Source of the DNA: Stenogyne calaminthoides
Lineage: Eukaryota > Streptophyta > Magnoliopsida > Lamiales > Lamiaceae
Direction: 5' to 3'
Assembly (NCBI GenBank): GCA_037126765.1
Contig: JBBCBC010000022.1
Location: 16,955,758-17,019,757, forward strand
Length of the DNA: 64,000 nt
Shown: positions 32,352-43,100 of the stretch, in pieces
How positions within the stretch are numbered: the first letter of the stretch is position 1
Layout of the letters: each line of letters begins with the position of its first letter
Program-made: the position numbers and the translations under genes
Notes under the pieces: generated by a model
What the model was told of the DNA's origin: nothing
Database searches by the model: none
What the model saw: only the letters and a program-made list of their open reading frames with translations

Positions 32352-34752
32352 AAAAACAAGACAACGGGTGTGGCGACGTCCAAAACTGATGGATGATGGA
32401 GAATCTGAAGTGCTTAGTCTCGAGACTGCAGAAACAAGGTTGTCTATGTTTTCTTCCTCGACTTGCATTGCAGTTGAGGAATCATCTTTCTGGTGCGATG
32501 CTTGTTTATGATGGGCTTTCTGCCTCTGCTTTTGGTTTTGTCTTCTTGAAGAACTTAAATGAAGAGGGGAATTTATGCTTGTCAAAAAGATGTTGTTGTC
32601 GGCTCTTGTAGCTCTTCAGCTTCACATCATAACCTTGAACTATACATTCATACTACAGAGCATACACACATACAACTTTCAGAATAAATATTCCACAAGA
32701 CATAAATATAACTATACCACAAAACAAAAAGACCAGCAAAAACAAAGATGGGATAAACAAAAGATAAACGCAAATAGAGGAGAAGGATGACCATACGAGA
32801 AACAAATATGAAATTAGAAAAGATTAAGTTTGATTGAAAACTTTTAAGGAAAGCAGAATTATGATTACGCGTGCCACACTTAATTCCAGGGATTCGACAA
32901 AAAATTGAAGAAGTTCAACGTGCCTTGCAATCATAAGACATATATTCTTAAACACAAGTATAATTCGTTACAATAAAAATTCTACAAGTAAACTTGATCT
33001 CTTGATGGTATAACTTGTAGGTAATGATGGTTTAGCAAAAGATGCAAAATGCTGAGCATACAAAAATAGGATAGGAAGCAAAAATTTACCATAGGAAATC
33101 CACGGACAACTTTTGCCTGAAAGAATCGTGAACTTCAGACACGTGTATACTGAGTATGCGTGATGTTGGATATACTCGTGAGCATACTGAAGAAGATGCC
33201 ATGTGCCATGCATTATAGTGATCTTCAAAGTCGTCCACAGATTTCAAGCATGCTCCACAACCAGCAATAGGGTAAAGCACTTCACTGATCCAAAAACAGC
33301 TTTCAAAGGTGTAAAGGATTAGCTAACTTTACAATATATATAATGCTCCTCACCCCAATCCACCCCTACCAACCAAAAAAGAAAAAGAAAAAAAAATGCT
33401 AGTCAAAATTGTCATAATTGGCATCTACGGTCAGGGGTATCAAAGGCCAACGATCATATTCATATAAGCTTTTGATTCGTTTTGTTACTGTTCAAACTTT
33501 AGACCGATTGTCTGTCAAAATATTATCTATAATATAATTAAAAATTAAAAATATAAGAAGTGCCCAAGAAATAAATATATCCGTTCATGTTAACCATATT
33601 CAATAACCCAAAAAAAAAAAAAAACCACATAAAGTAAAGATAAAGAGTGCAAAGTGGCTTGTACCAACATCCAATTTCTACTATTATATGCTGCTTCTCC
33701 ATAGAAGACAAAATCATGTAACTTCCGATCCATACACCAAACTTTGCTACATTATACCATTTGATATTTCAAAACACTGGAAATCCAAAGCACTAGATCA
33801 ACAAGAAGATTGTTGATACCTGCTTCCCAATTCATCAATGCATCATATCTGCTTTTTTTCTTCATCTATTAGGTCCAATGCAACCTAGAGAGGTAATAGT
33901 TTCAAGATAAGAAAATTGTCTTGCAATGTAAATTGCAAGATATAAAAAAGAAGCAACCATGAAAGTTTGATATTACATTGTTATTCCACTTTATCCCTTT
34001 TTTCTAATTTCTTATCTAATTTAATTTATTTTTTATAGAGGAATTCCTTATTAAAACAATGCTTCTCCTTTCCCAGGATTGGCAACTTTTCATTCGACAA
34101 ATCTATGAAGCCTAATAGTTTCTCCATCACTTAACACATGTCAATTTATCAAATTCAATTCGCTTTTAAGGGAAAAAAAAGAAGCAGCAGCATAGAGCTC
34201 AATTCAAACAAGTTCACGTAAATATCATAGAATTTAAGCAATCATCATTTTTTTCTCAAACGCCATCAACTGCTTCGATAAACCAAAAAAAAAAAATGCA
34301 AATCGAACTTTTAAGTTTAATCTCCAGAAAATTACTCACAGAGCTACAACCTCCACGGCGTAAGATGTACTTAGCTGAATTAAATCCATCAACAAAATTA
34401 TATATCAACAAAATGAACCTAATCACATCAAATTACGTGTGAGTTGTACCTGTTTGGAGAGGAGTTCTCTTTCTATTTAGCCAGCCTTGAAGAAGGTGGC
34501 AACGGGTCCAAAACGTCATCGTACCGGCTTCCAAAGAGGAAATTTCAAGCAAGTTCCAGTCTCTTCCACATCCATATCCATTTCTCACTTCTCTGGAATT
34601 TGAAATTACTTCATAGCAGATTCATTTGTTCTACTGAGTTTAGTACTGTATATATTTACAAATTGAGTAATTATTGGGTCGATTAACCCACTTCGATACA
34701 TAAATTATTATGTATTATTTTATGAAGAAAAACATTTAATTACAAAATCACC

Positions 34753-34872
34753 AAAAAACTTACAACCAGATATAAAGTGTAAAAAATTTATGTATTTTAG
34801 TTCAAATTTGAACTAAAGTATCACGTACTTTAGTTCAAATTTCTACACTTTGTATCAAGTTGTAATGGTTTA
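34753..34872. repeat. Foldback repeat with a 22-bp perfect palindrome
   Basis: The arms (left AAGTGTAAAAAATTT, right AAATTTCTACACTTT) pair over about 55 bp. At the centre, 34796-34817 is a perfect palindrome with half-site TTTAGTTCAAA, and the same half-site recurs at 34828-34840. It is probably a small non-autonomous element. Confidence 0.6.
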
Positions 34873-35243
34873 CTCAAGTAACTAGTTGTAATTTTCTCAT
34901 TATTTTATGGGCTTACTTAGTGGGCTCTCCTGTTCATCATATTTAATGAATGACCTTTTGTAGCCTCCTACTCATCATGTTGATTGGGGATCTTTATGAT
35001 AATTATAGAACAATTAATAAAATTAAAAATTTTGTTAAAGAAAAACATGTTTAGTGTGCATTCGTCAAAATTAACTAATGAAGGATAATCTGGGTATTTT
35101 ATGTAGTCCTAAATTTATTTTCTTATAATTGGGACTCTAATAAAATAAGAATTGAGAGTAGAGGGTTTGTACACTTGCTAAATAACACTCCCTTCATCCC
35201 TAACTCGTGGCGATCTTCAGTGTTAAATGAGTTTTCATGTCTT

Positions 35244-35473
35244 TAATGCTCTTTTATAGCTAGTTAGGAGAGTGGATCCACTCTCCCAAATTGTATTATA
35301 AATAGAGGGCATTTAAGACCCAATAAAGACATGAAAAATACTTTTTTTTTTATAATCCGATAATGCTCTTTTATAGCTAGTTAGGACCTGGATTAATCCC
35401 AAATCAGATTATAAATAGAGGGCATTTAAGACCCAATAAAGACATGAAAAATACTTTTTTTTTTATAATCCGA
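35244..35473. repeat. Tandem duplication (117 + 113 bp) that includes the SINE tail
   Basis: Unit 1 (35244-35360) and unit 2 (35361-35473) share TAATGCTCTTTTATAGCTAG at the start and the T-run plus ATAATCCGA at the end. They differ mainly in a middle stretch (AGAGTGGATCCACTCTCC versus ACCTGGATTAATCC). Both contain the 3' end of the neighbouring SINE, so the duplication probably followed the SINE insertion. Confidence 0.7.
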
Positions 35474-35651
35474 TATCAGGCCAAGACCTATTAATTGGAC
35501 GAGAACCGCCCATCTCAAGAATTAAAACTTTGTAAAATTTGCCCCCATCTCAAGAATTGTTCGCACCTAAGGGGTTTCGAACCTGGGACCTAGAGAGGAG
35601 CATACTCCTAAGTCCCAAACCTACACCACTTGGCCAACCCTTGGGGGTTTA
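35458..35651 (-). mobile_element. tRNA-derived SINE
   Basis: On the minus strand there is a pol III A box (TGGCCAAGTGG, 35636-35626) and a B box (GGTTCGAAACC, 35583-35573) at normal spacing, followed by an unrelated body and a 3' A-run (plus-strand T-run near 35455-35464). The flanks ACATGAAAAATACTTT (35442-35457) and ACATGAAAAATATTTT (35652-35667) are a 16-bp target duplication with one mismatch. Confidence 0.85.
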
Positions 35652-36824
35652 ACATGAAAAATATTTTACCAATCCTCTCTTAAATTGTTATCTCAGATTT
35701 ATTAAAGAACATTCATTGTGTTCATCTCTTTTATGTATTTATTGCTTATCATACACATTAGTTACTTGTTTGATAAGCCAAGTTCACCAAACACATTAAA
35801 TATTCTAAGCTCGATTATTTGGCTATCAACACATGTATATTGGTAATGATGTGGAACACCATACACTCTATGAGTATTCACAACACAATCTCATAAAAAT
35901 CATAATAAAAAAGATATAAATGGTGCTTAGGCACTGGTTATATGCGCCAACATACTTTGCTAGATGGTATTACCGAAGTCAAACAATGTTACTTTTAAAA
36001 ATATTTCAGTATAAGGTGAAAAAATGCCCGCATTAATAATATATATGACCCAATTTTGAAACTTTTGGTTCACAAGGTTTAAGTGTGTCTAATTTATTGT
36101 AATTGCATGGTACAATATTACACTATATATGTATAAAATAATTTAGGCATATAAATGCATAACATATACAGAAATATGGTGTTTTCTTAGGCGGGTTGTT
36201 ACCATCATAAGAATTAAGGTGAGCATAGAAAACGTTTATAATTTTCTATTAAAAAAAAAATTAAAGCAATCAAGACATCATTAAAATTGTAATGCATCAA
36301 TAACCGTTAATTTCCATTTTAAGCAATAACATCGAACAAAATACTTAGACTAGGAATCAACACTAGAATCACCATCGAGCTTTTCTTGAACAAAATAAGC
36401 GAACAATCTTTCACATTTTCTTCACAAACACGTCCTCCCAACACTGTATGAAGGATAGAGCCTACATAAAGAATTCCATTTATAGTAGGGTCTAAGTATT
36501 ATTATTTATTTATTTATTTATTGAAAGGTAGAAGGGTCTAAGTATTAATTTGCCAAAATTCACTTAAAATAATTCGGAAAAGGACAAAAATCAGCAGAAA
36601 AAAGTAGACGGGGCAAAATATGCATTTTTTTCTAATTAACATAATGATTGAACAGTAAGTTCTAAGAATATGCGTGATTGAAAAAAATATTTCATCTGAA
36701 TCATCATTCCACAGGTCCACATCACTATAGATGATGGTGTTGACATTGTGGTTGCAATTTGAAAACATTTGGTTTAGAATGGTTTTGAGTCATGAGAAGA
36801 AGATTGCTTTGAGTATTGTTGAAA

Positions 36825-36968
36825 GATAAAATAATTACTCTAATATATAATGTTATCTACAACGACTAGTTTATATTGATTAGTTTGCAATGATTAGATG
36901 TAAAATAATTACTCCAATATATAATATTATCTACAACAACTAGTTTATACTGATTAGTTTGCAATGAC
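36825..36968. repeat. Tandem duplication of a 73-bp unit
   Basis: Two adjacent copies (from 36825 and 36898) share ATAATTACTC, TATCTACAAC and CTAGTTTATA and end in GATTAGTTTGCAATGA, with about five differences. Confidence 0.7.
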
Positions 36969-37035
36969 CAGTTCATTGCATAATTCAAACAATACAACGT
37001 AATTTTAACAATACAACGAAATTTCAAAAAATATA

Positions 37036-37307
37036 CTTCCTCCGTCCTAATTTTGATTGGTCAAATACTGTAGAACGGAGGTTAAGAAAAAATGGTAAAT
37101 AATAGTATTAAATGGTATAAAGTGGGTAAAGTGAGTTTGGTGGAGGGAAATAATAATATTAAATGGTGGTATAAAGTGAGTTTGGTGGAGGAAAATAATA
37201 GTATTAAATAGTATTGAAATGTGTTTTATTTCCTTTTTAAGAAATGATCAAAAAAAAAAAATCGGCTATTTATGAAAAGTGGTCAATCAAAATTTGGACG
37301 GATGGAA
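37036..37307. mobile_element. Stowaway-type MITE (272 bp)
   Basis: Terminal inverted repeats CTTCCTCCGTCC... and ...GGACGGATGGAA extend to about 30 bp (TTTTGATTGGTCAA). It is flanked by TA on both sides (37034-37035 and 37308-37309). This is the Tc1/mariner-related Stowaway signature. It has no coding capacity. Confidence 0.88.
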
Positions 37308-37339
37308 TATAAAATAACAAACAATAATACAATAAATAA

Positions 37340-38850
37340 CAAACTACTTGACATCCCATTTCTTTGTCAATTCATCAATCAGTTGAGATGTAATGTTATT
37401 TTTTTAGTGTTATTCTTGTGGTATCTTTCATGATGATGTCATGCTCCTCTAATTTGTTGCATGTGTTTTGTTTCTTCAACTTCTCAATGGATATTGTTTA
37501 ACCTCCGTATTCTTTTATGGTCTATTTCAACTCCTCTAACATGTTATCGTTTGAGGATTGATTCATTTTAGACTTTCTTTTCGCCACTTTATGATTGATC
37601 GGAATACGCGTTCTTCAACGACATCCTCGCATTAGAAGAATATGTGTATCCTCCTTGAGTAGATGTTTTTGTCATTCCTTGAAAATCTTCCACATGTATA
37701 GGGCTGACATACCGTACCGTATCATATCGTGCAGACCATATACCATACCGGAATTTACGGTATATGAAAATTCATACCATATCGTACCGAAAATTTTGGT
37801 TTACCGAAATTCGGTATACCAAAATTTTGGTATGCTAAAATTACATACTGTATATTGTACTGAATTTTTGGTATATCATACCGTACCGAAATTTCCGGTA
37901 TATACCAAATTAACAGTATACCGTTTCATACCGAAAATTCGACATATTGTTCATATCTTGATTATTTATTAAAAAACATGTATTTTATGAATAATAATCT
38001 ATCTTGACAACATATGTCTTAAATATGTATTTAATGAATAATAATCTATTTTAAAATAATAAAATATATTATATATTTTAAAGATATGGTACGGTATATA
38101 TCGAATACCGAAAATATTTCGGTACACCGATGTATACCGAGTACCGAAATTTCGAAATGTTTATACAGTTACCATACCGAAATGTTCGGTACGGTGGTTT
38201 CGGTCTACCGAAAAATTCGGTAAATTCGATATTTTTCGGTACGATATGCTCGGTATACCGGACATGCCCAAGTGAGCAAACACATTGTTATCGTGGTTCT
38301 TTGCCCACTCTTTCATTATATGGACAAGTATATCGACATTGTTTTGTCCACTTTACTAGTCCCTCTTCATCTAATCGTACAATCTATTAAAGGTACCTCT
38401 AAACCTTTACATAATATAAAAGTACATTTTTTAAAGGTCTCAACATCTCACTTGACTGTTTGCAGGTCGATTTTTGTTATAATATGTAGCAATCATTTTT
38501 TACATGACATCCAATTTCTGAACGTTGCCAACCTTTGCATCTTCGCTGACATTCACCCAACTCTATGCAAAGATATCATTTTTTGGACCGCTGTACCTTG
38601 CAAGATAAGTATTTTTTTTTATCGGACAAAGTTAGTTGTTAGTAGTTAATACACCAAGCACTTAAATACTCCACGAAATTACCAATCCACCTTATAACTT
38701 CCATAACTCCAAATTCGTTCCCAAAGATAATCGAACATGACGTCTCCCACTCAAATGAGGAGCCCAGTGGCCCGACTCATTGTCTTCATCATTAGTATCT
38801 TCACTAACATCTAGATTAAGGACATCGATGCCCGGTGAAGTCGTATAATT
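37340..38850 (-). pseudogene. SANT/Myb-like (PIF-associated type) pseudogene, split by a MITE
   Basis: Minus-strand fragments in several frames recall the plant SANT/Myb-like proteins related to the second protein of PIF/Harbinger transposons: SWVNVSEDAKVGNVQK near 38560-38510, YYNKNRPANSQVR near 38477-38440, then VDILVHIMKEWAKNHDNN near 38340-38285. After the insertion at 37699-38272 come MWKIFKE and, further on, QLIDELTKKWDVK near 37385-37350. Stops and shifts are frequent, so this is a relic. Whether it was a host gene or transposon-borne is open. Confidence 0.5.
37699..38272. mobile_element. hAT-like MITE made of ACCGAAA/TTTCGGT palindromes
   Basis: The ends GGGCTGACATACCGTACC and the reverse complement of GGTATACCGGACATGCCC are related inverted repeats. 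The interior is packed with motifs of the type GGTATACCGAAATTTCGGT in both orientations around an AT-rich core (37950-38080). It interrupts the SANT-like pseudogene. The superfamily assignment is uncertain, since target-site duplications are not clear. Confidence 0.6.
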
Positions 38851-39559
38851 AAAAAGCAGAGCCTTGACCAAAAAACAACGTTACATTACACACTCTTTGT
38901 CCACTCGTTCCATCAATATTAGTTATTCCGGGAGATATGGAAGTCTCATGGGACTCATTTCATAGAGAGAGGTTGGTGTGCAATAATGTTAATACATTTC
39001 TAGTGAATTGATTTTGGGCCCAGATGTGAGCGTATGTTTTCATTTGCTGCAAGAGCAGAGTTTTGCTCAAGCCTTTTCTCTCTCCTGAATAACACCTATA
39101 AAATACAAATAAAAATACTGCCACTTTGGAATGCTAGCTCGCATTGGGAATGCCCCAAGAGAGCATGTGGAAATGTATCACGATTTATTCTAAGCTACAC
39201 TACAAGACAATACGAACAAAAATTTAAAGTGTTGTACCAACACCACCTTAAAGCAATACTGTCCTTAAGGGTAGACAAGAAAAAACATGCCTAACATCAG
39301 AGAATGTAACTAAACTTTCACAAAAATTTGTATAGACTTGATTCATGTTATAAACCTTATTTTTAACTCATAACATTTGACCATACCCAGGATAAAATAC
39401 GGGTCAAGTTTAGTAATTTAGAAGAATATGTTGAAAATGAGTAAAATGAATCAAATAATTCAAGTTCATAGCATAGACCTGATTCATGGGAGATCAACTC
39501 ATGAACTTTTGGCCACCCTAATTAGAAGATAAATCATTAATGCCCATCAATATATAGTA
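38851..39559. other. Intergenic DNA, no recognisable feature
   Basis: Non-coding by composition; stops are frequent on both strands, and the only open frames are short and featureless. Confidence 0.5.
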
Positions 39560-39830
39560 CTCCCTCCGTCTCAATCATAATGACATGTTTACTGTTCATA
39601 AGGATTTAGTGGAATAGTGATGAAGTGAAAAAGTGGTGGGATAGGAAGAGTTGTTTATTAATATTTTATATGATAAAGTGATAAAGTGATGAGTAATTAA
39701 GGGTAAAAAATGTTGTTTATTAATATTTTATGTGATAAAGTGATAAAGTAATAAAGTGTGTAAGTAATTTTACCATTATGATTGGGACAAAAATATGAGG
39801 TACTTTACATTATGATTGAGAAGGAGGGAG
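39560..39830. mobile_element. Stowaway-type MITE (271 bp)
   Basis: The inverted ends CTCCCTCCGTCTCAATCATA and TATGATTGAGAAGGAGGGAG are flanked by TA (39558-39559 and 39831-39832). The interior has a duplicated GTTGTTTATTAATATTTTAT segment. It lies about 290 bp downstream of the ALG12 stop codon. Confidence 0.9.
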
Positions 39831-40119
39831 TATTAGTTTTGGTAGTAGCTTCACTTGAAATCCGAATCTAACTTCAGTCAAAAGAATGTATTGAAGAATA
39901 GCCAACTGCATAAATTGTTAAAAGACCAACACACTTTGATCTACATAATCTCATCAAAGGCATAGCGATGAAGGTTTCCCTTTTAGGTTACAAAAGCATA
40001 GAGCAATTAAGTTGTGAAAACATAGAGAAGATCTATCAGCCTTGCGACATAAACTAGCATCTGAATATTGGCATATACTTTACAGCCTGTTATCTATGAC
40101 GAATATCTTAATCTCATGA

Positions 40120-43100
40120 TTAGCATCCTGCCCAGATTAAACACATTATGTCCTCCTTTTCTGCATTTCCGTGTACGTACACTTTGGGCCTTTTTACCTG
40201 TAGTGGATACACAAGTCATGAGTATGGACACTACAACTAATCATTTAAAATATTGAGAGCGTCTTCACTTACCAGTGACATGGGAGGAAATCCAACATGA
40301 AGACGAGCGCCAGAAAACCCCTTTATGCTGAATAGGCACTTGTAACCATTGATTTTAGCATGCTCACTGCAGTACACAAAAACGCAATGTGAAAACAAAT
40401 GTGCAGCTCTTGCAATTATCCGCTGCCTATCTTTCATCTTAGAACAAAAACTCGGGATATAATTTGAATATGAATCCCCATAAACAGCCATCAAACTAAC
40501 AGTATCTAAAGGAAATTTACACAACTTAAGGAAATTTACCTCAAAAGGTAAGAAAAGTTTCTATTCTGAAATTCTTGCAGAAGAATTCCTTCTTCTTTAG
40601 AGTACCTGACCAAAGAAAGGCCGGATCATGAAGTGAGAGAGGGAGGGGGGGGGGGGGGGGAGGGGAGAGAGAGAGAAAGAGAGAGAGAGATGTTCTAAAA
40701 ATAATATTTTGCAGAGGAAGTGATAAATGGGCAATGGAATGCAACAAGCAGATTCACGTATATTTTCACAATCAAAGAAGCTGTGGAAAAAGAGAAGATG
40801 AATGTCAGACTCTGTCATATAGACACTTTATCTTTGAAATATCTATTGCAAAAAAGTTCTTCCAAAAAACTAAAAAAATTCTGTTAAAATAAACCCCACA
40901 TACTCCTACAGGTAATCTTCATACGCCAACTGCAAACCTGCCACATAACTGAAAAATACTAAGGAAGCACAAAAAATATTTTCAGTCACCAAAACCATCC
41001 GCAGCAAGCAATCACAAAATTGAGATGGAGGAAAATGTATAAGTGCATGCAACAGATTACAGAACTATGACCATCAATTTCTTAAGAGAGAAAGTGAGAG
41101 AATATAAAAAAGGAAAAGGAAAAGCACAGGCAAGTGCAGAAACACACGAACTTTAAGGGTTGCGAAGGGCCTCATTAAAACCTACATCCGGAAAACCCAG
41201 TGGGAAACACCAAAATGTAGGTCAATTCCTTTACTGATGTTTTCAGTATCAAATACGATTTTTGGCAATATAAATTCAACTCTTGAAAGATGAATTGCTG
41301 GATACACGTGTGAAATATCAAACATCAAAATTGAGATATATGGTAAACATTAACAAGTATTACTAAAACTAATGTCTATGACCATCATCTACTAAGTATT
41401 AGAAACCTCTCTAATATATAGACCCATTTCATATTTCAACACTCGGACTAAGCTATAGTGATATGTTAGAAAGATAATAAAAATTGTACCGCCATGGCTC
41501 TTGATTTTTACAAAAGCGAGAGATGCCATTCATAGCTGAAAATGTGTCGATATGAACCCACACTTCATCTGAACTTTTTGTTGCATGACCTGTAAAACAA
41601 TATCAAGTCCTCGGGGATGTGATTCATGTGTGTAAAGCTATTGTTAAAGCTAACAACAAAATCAAATCTATTCTAGATCTAATATGCAAGTGCATGAAAG
41701 ATAACGAAAAGGAAGAGGAACCAAGAGTGTATCACGATTTTTTAAACGTAAGACTAGATGAGAAACAATAGTGAAATTTATTTTTTACAACTAGTTACCA
41801 ATTAACCCTTTTTAATAACTTTTGATTGATTAAAGGGATTCCGTGGATGGACCGACTTCTTCAGTCTGCAGAAATTCCCATTTTTTTAATGCATCGACTG
41901 TATAACTCAAAAATATATTTTTATGTTTAATGTGTCTCGGTGCTTTCATGGCCAGTAGTATGAGTTGCATGAGCATTTGGTTTTATGAGAGATTAAAAAT
42001 TTACTTTTGGGACCAAAGTTGTTATTGCTTTCCTTTGCTCAGTTATTGATATTGTTTGCAACTTCAGTTGTGGCAAAGATTGTCTCTGTGGCAGAGTGTA
42101 GCACTCTGTGGCCTCGTTTCAGGAGTTTTATTTTCAGTAAATTATTATTATCGTCAATATCCCTTCGTCCCAGTTCTATCAATTAGATTCACTTCGTCTT
42201 AACTCTATCAGGGGAAAGGGCAAAATGAAAATAATAAACAAAGGAAAGGCTGATCATAAATGGATGAAAAATCCAAACTGAGAAAAGTGTGTAGTTTGAA
42301 AGTTACACTCTTATTGGCCAAAAAGATTATGACAAACACTGGATAGGAACTGGAGATGACCTGTATATCTCCAACTGAGAAAAGTGTGTAGTTTGAAAGT
42401 TACACTTTGCTCTGGATTCTAATTACTAATTACTAAATATAAAGATATTATTGATCTATCTCCCTACCAACAGCAAAAAGGGAAACATAAATATTTCAAT
42501 ATCAGCGAGAGCAACAGAGAAAGCAAAAAAAAGTTCAGTAATGTTAAAGGGCTAAAGAAAATGATACTCCCTCCATCCCATACTTGTTTGGACATTTTCT
42601 GTTTTGGTCCATCCCACATTTGTTTTCCCTTTCCTTAAATGGCAATAAAACTAGATTGCTGTTTACAACTATATCCTCCAAACATCTCATGCCATTACTT
42701 TACACACTAAAGACCACTTTATTCTCTCATCTACTTAAATAATAAAGTAGAAAGGTCTACAATAACCTCAACTAAATATCACTTTATCTCCTCAAATACT
42801 AATAAACAATTCATACATTAAATACCGTATCTACAGTAAATTTCCAAACGAGTGCGGCACGGAGGGAGTATTTAGTTTCTATTCTGGTGGCGTGTGTGCA
42901 GGAATAGGATAAGAAATAGCTCACCCATCTTATGCAAAGCTTTTAGGGCATGACCACTCGGATAGTTCTCATATGATGCCATAAATGTCAAGATTGTACA
43001 CCCTAGACTACATAATATGTAGTCAGCAGCAATGGAGGAAATTATTAACAATACTATGAAAAATTACTTCATTTAACCTGATAAGGAACAACCCCAGCAT

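Larger units (their letters stand above)
23120..34581 (-). pseudogene. ZNF511-like C2H2 zinc-finger gene, degenerate and split by B2
   Basis: The exons, in order, are 34581-34450 (starts MDMDVEETG), 33284-33090, and 32652-32352 continuing after element B2 at 23187-23120. Splice signals are good (GTACAA, GTAAAT; CAG, TAG). The protein matches the plant ZNF511-type zinc finger by SVCSRVYPTSR and SIHVSEVHDS in exon 2, SYKSRQQHLFDKHKFP and SPSSISFGRRHTR in exon 3, and IPRAIQKERRLPDS after B2. Lesions are: two stops in exon 1 (TGA in place of an Arg codon and TAA), a frameshift near the end of exon 2, a Cys-to-Tyr change in a finger (GYDVKLK), a frameshift in the KKTKPKAEAE region, and the 9.2 kb insertion. 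An exon may be missing between exons 1 and 2. It has introns, so it is not a retrocopy. Confidence 0.72.
34582..37035. other. Intergenic DNA with foldback, tandem duplications and SINE
   Basis: Apart from the listed repeats there is no coding signal. AT content is high, with an (ATTT)n microsatellite near 36502-36522. Short ORFs here lack any recognisable domain. Confidence 0.6.

Noticed and set aside
37595..38390. Tyr/Arg-rich ORFs across the ACCGAAA repeats
   Set aside because: They translate the palindromic MITE repeats. The underlying relic gene is on the minus strand in other frames.
40237..40524. 95-codon minus-strand ORF as a separate gene
   Set aside because: Its central part is exon 19 of ALG12. 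It runs through the splice donor at 40272 and acceptor at 40367-40368; the family-like residues continue in exon 20 (40197-40120).
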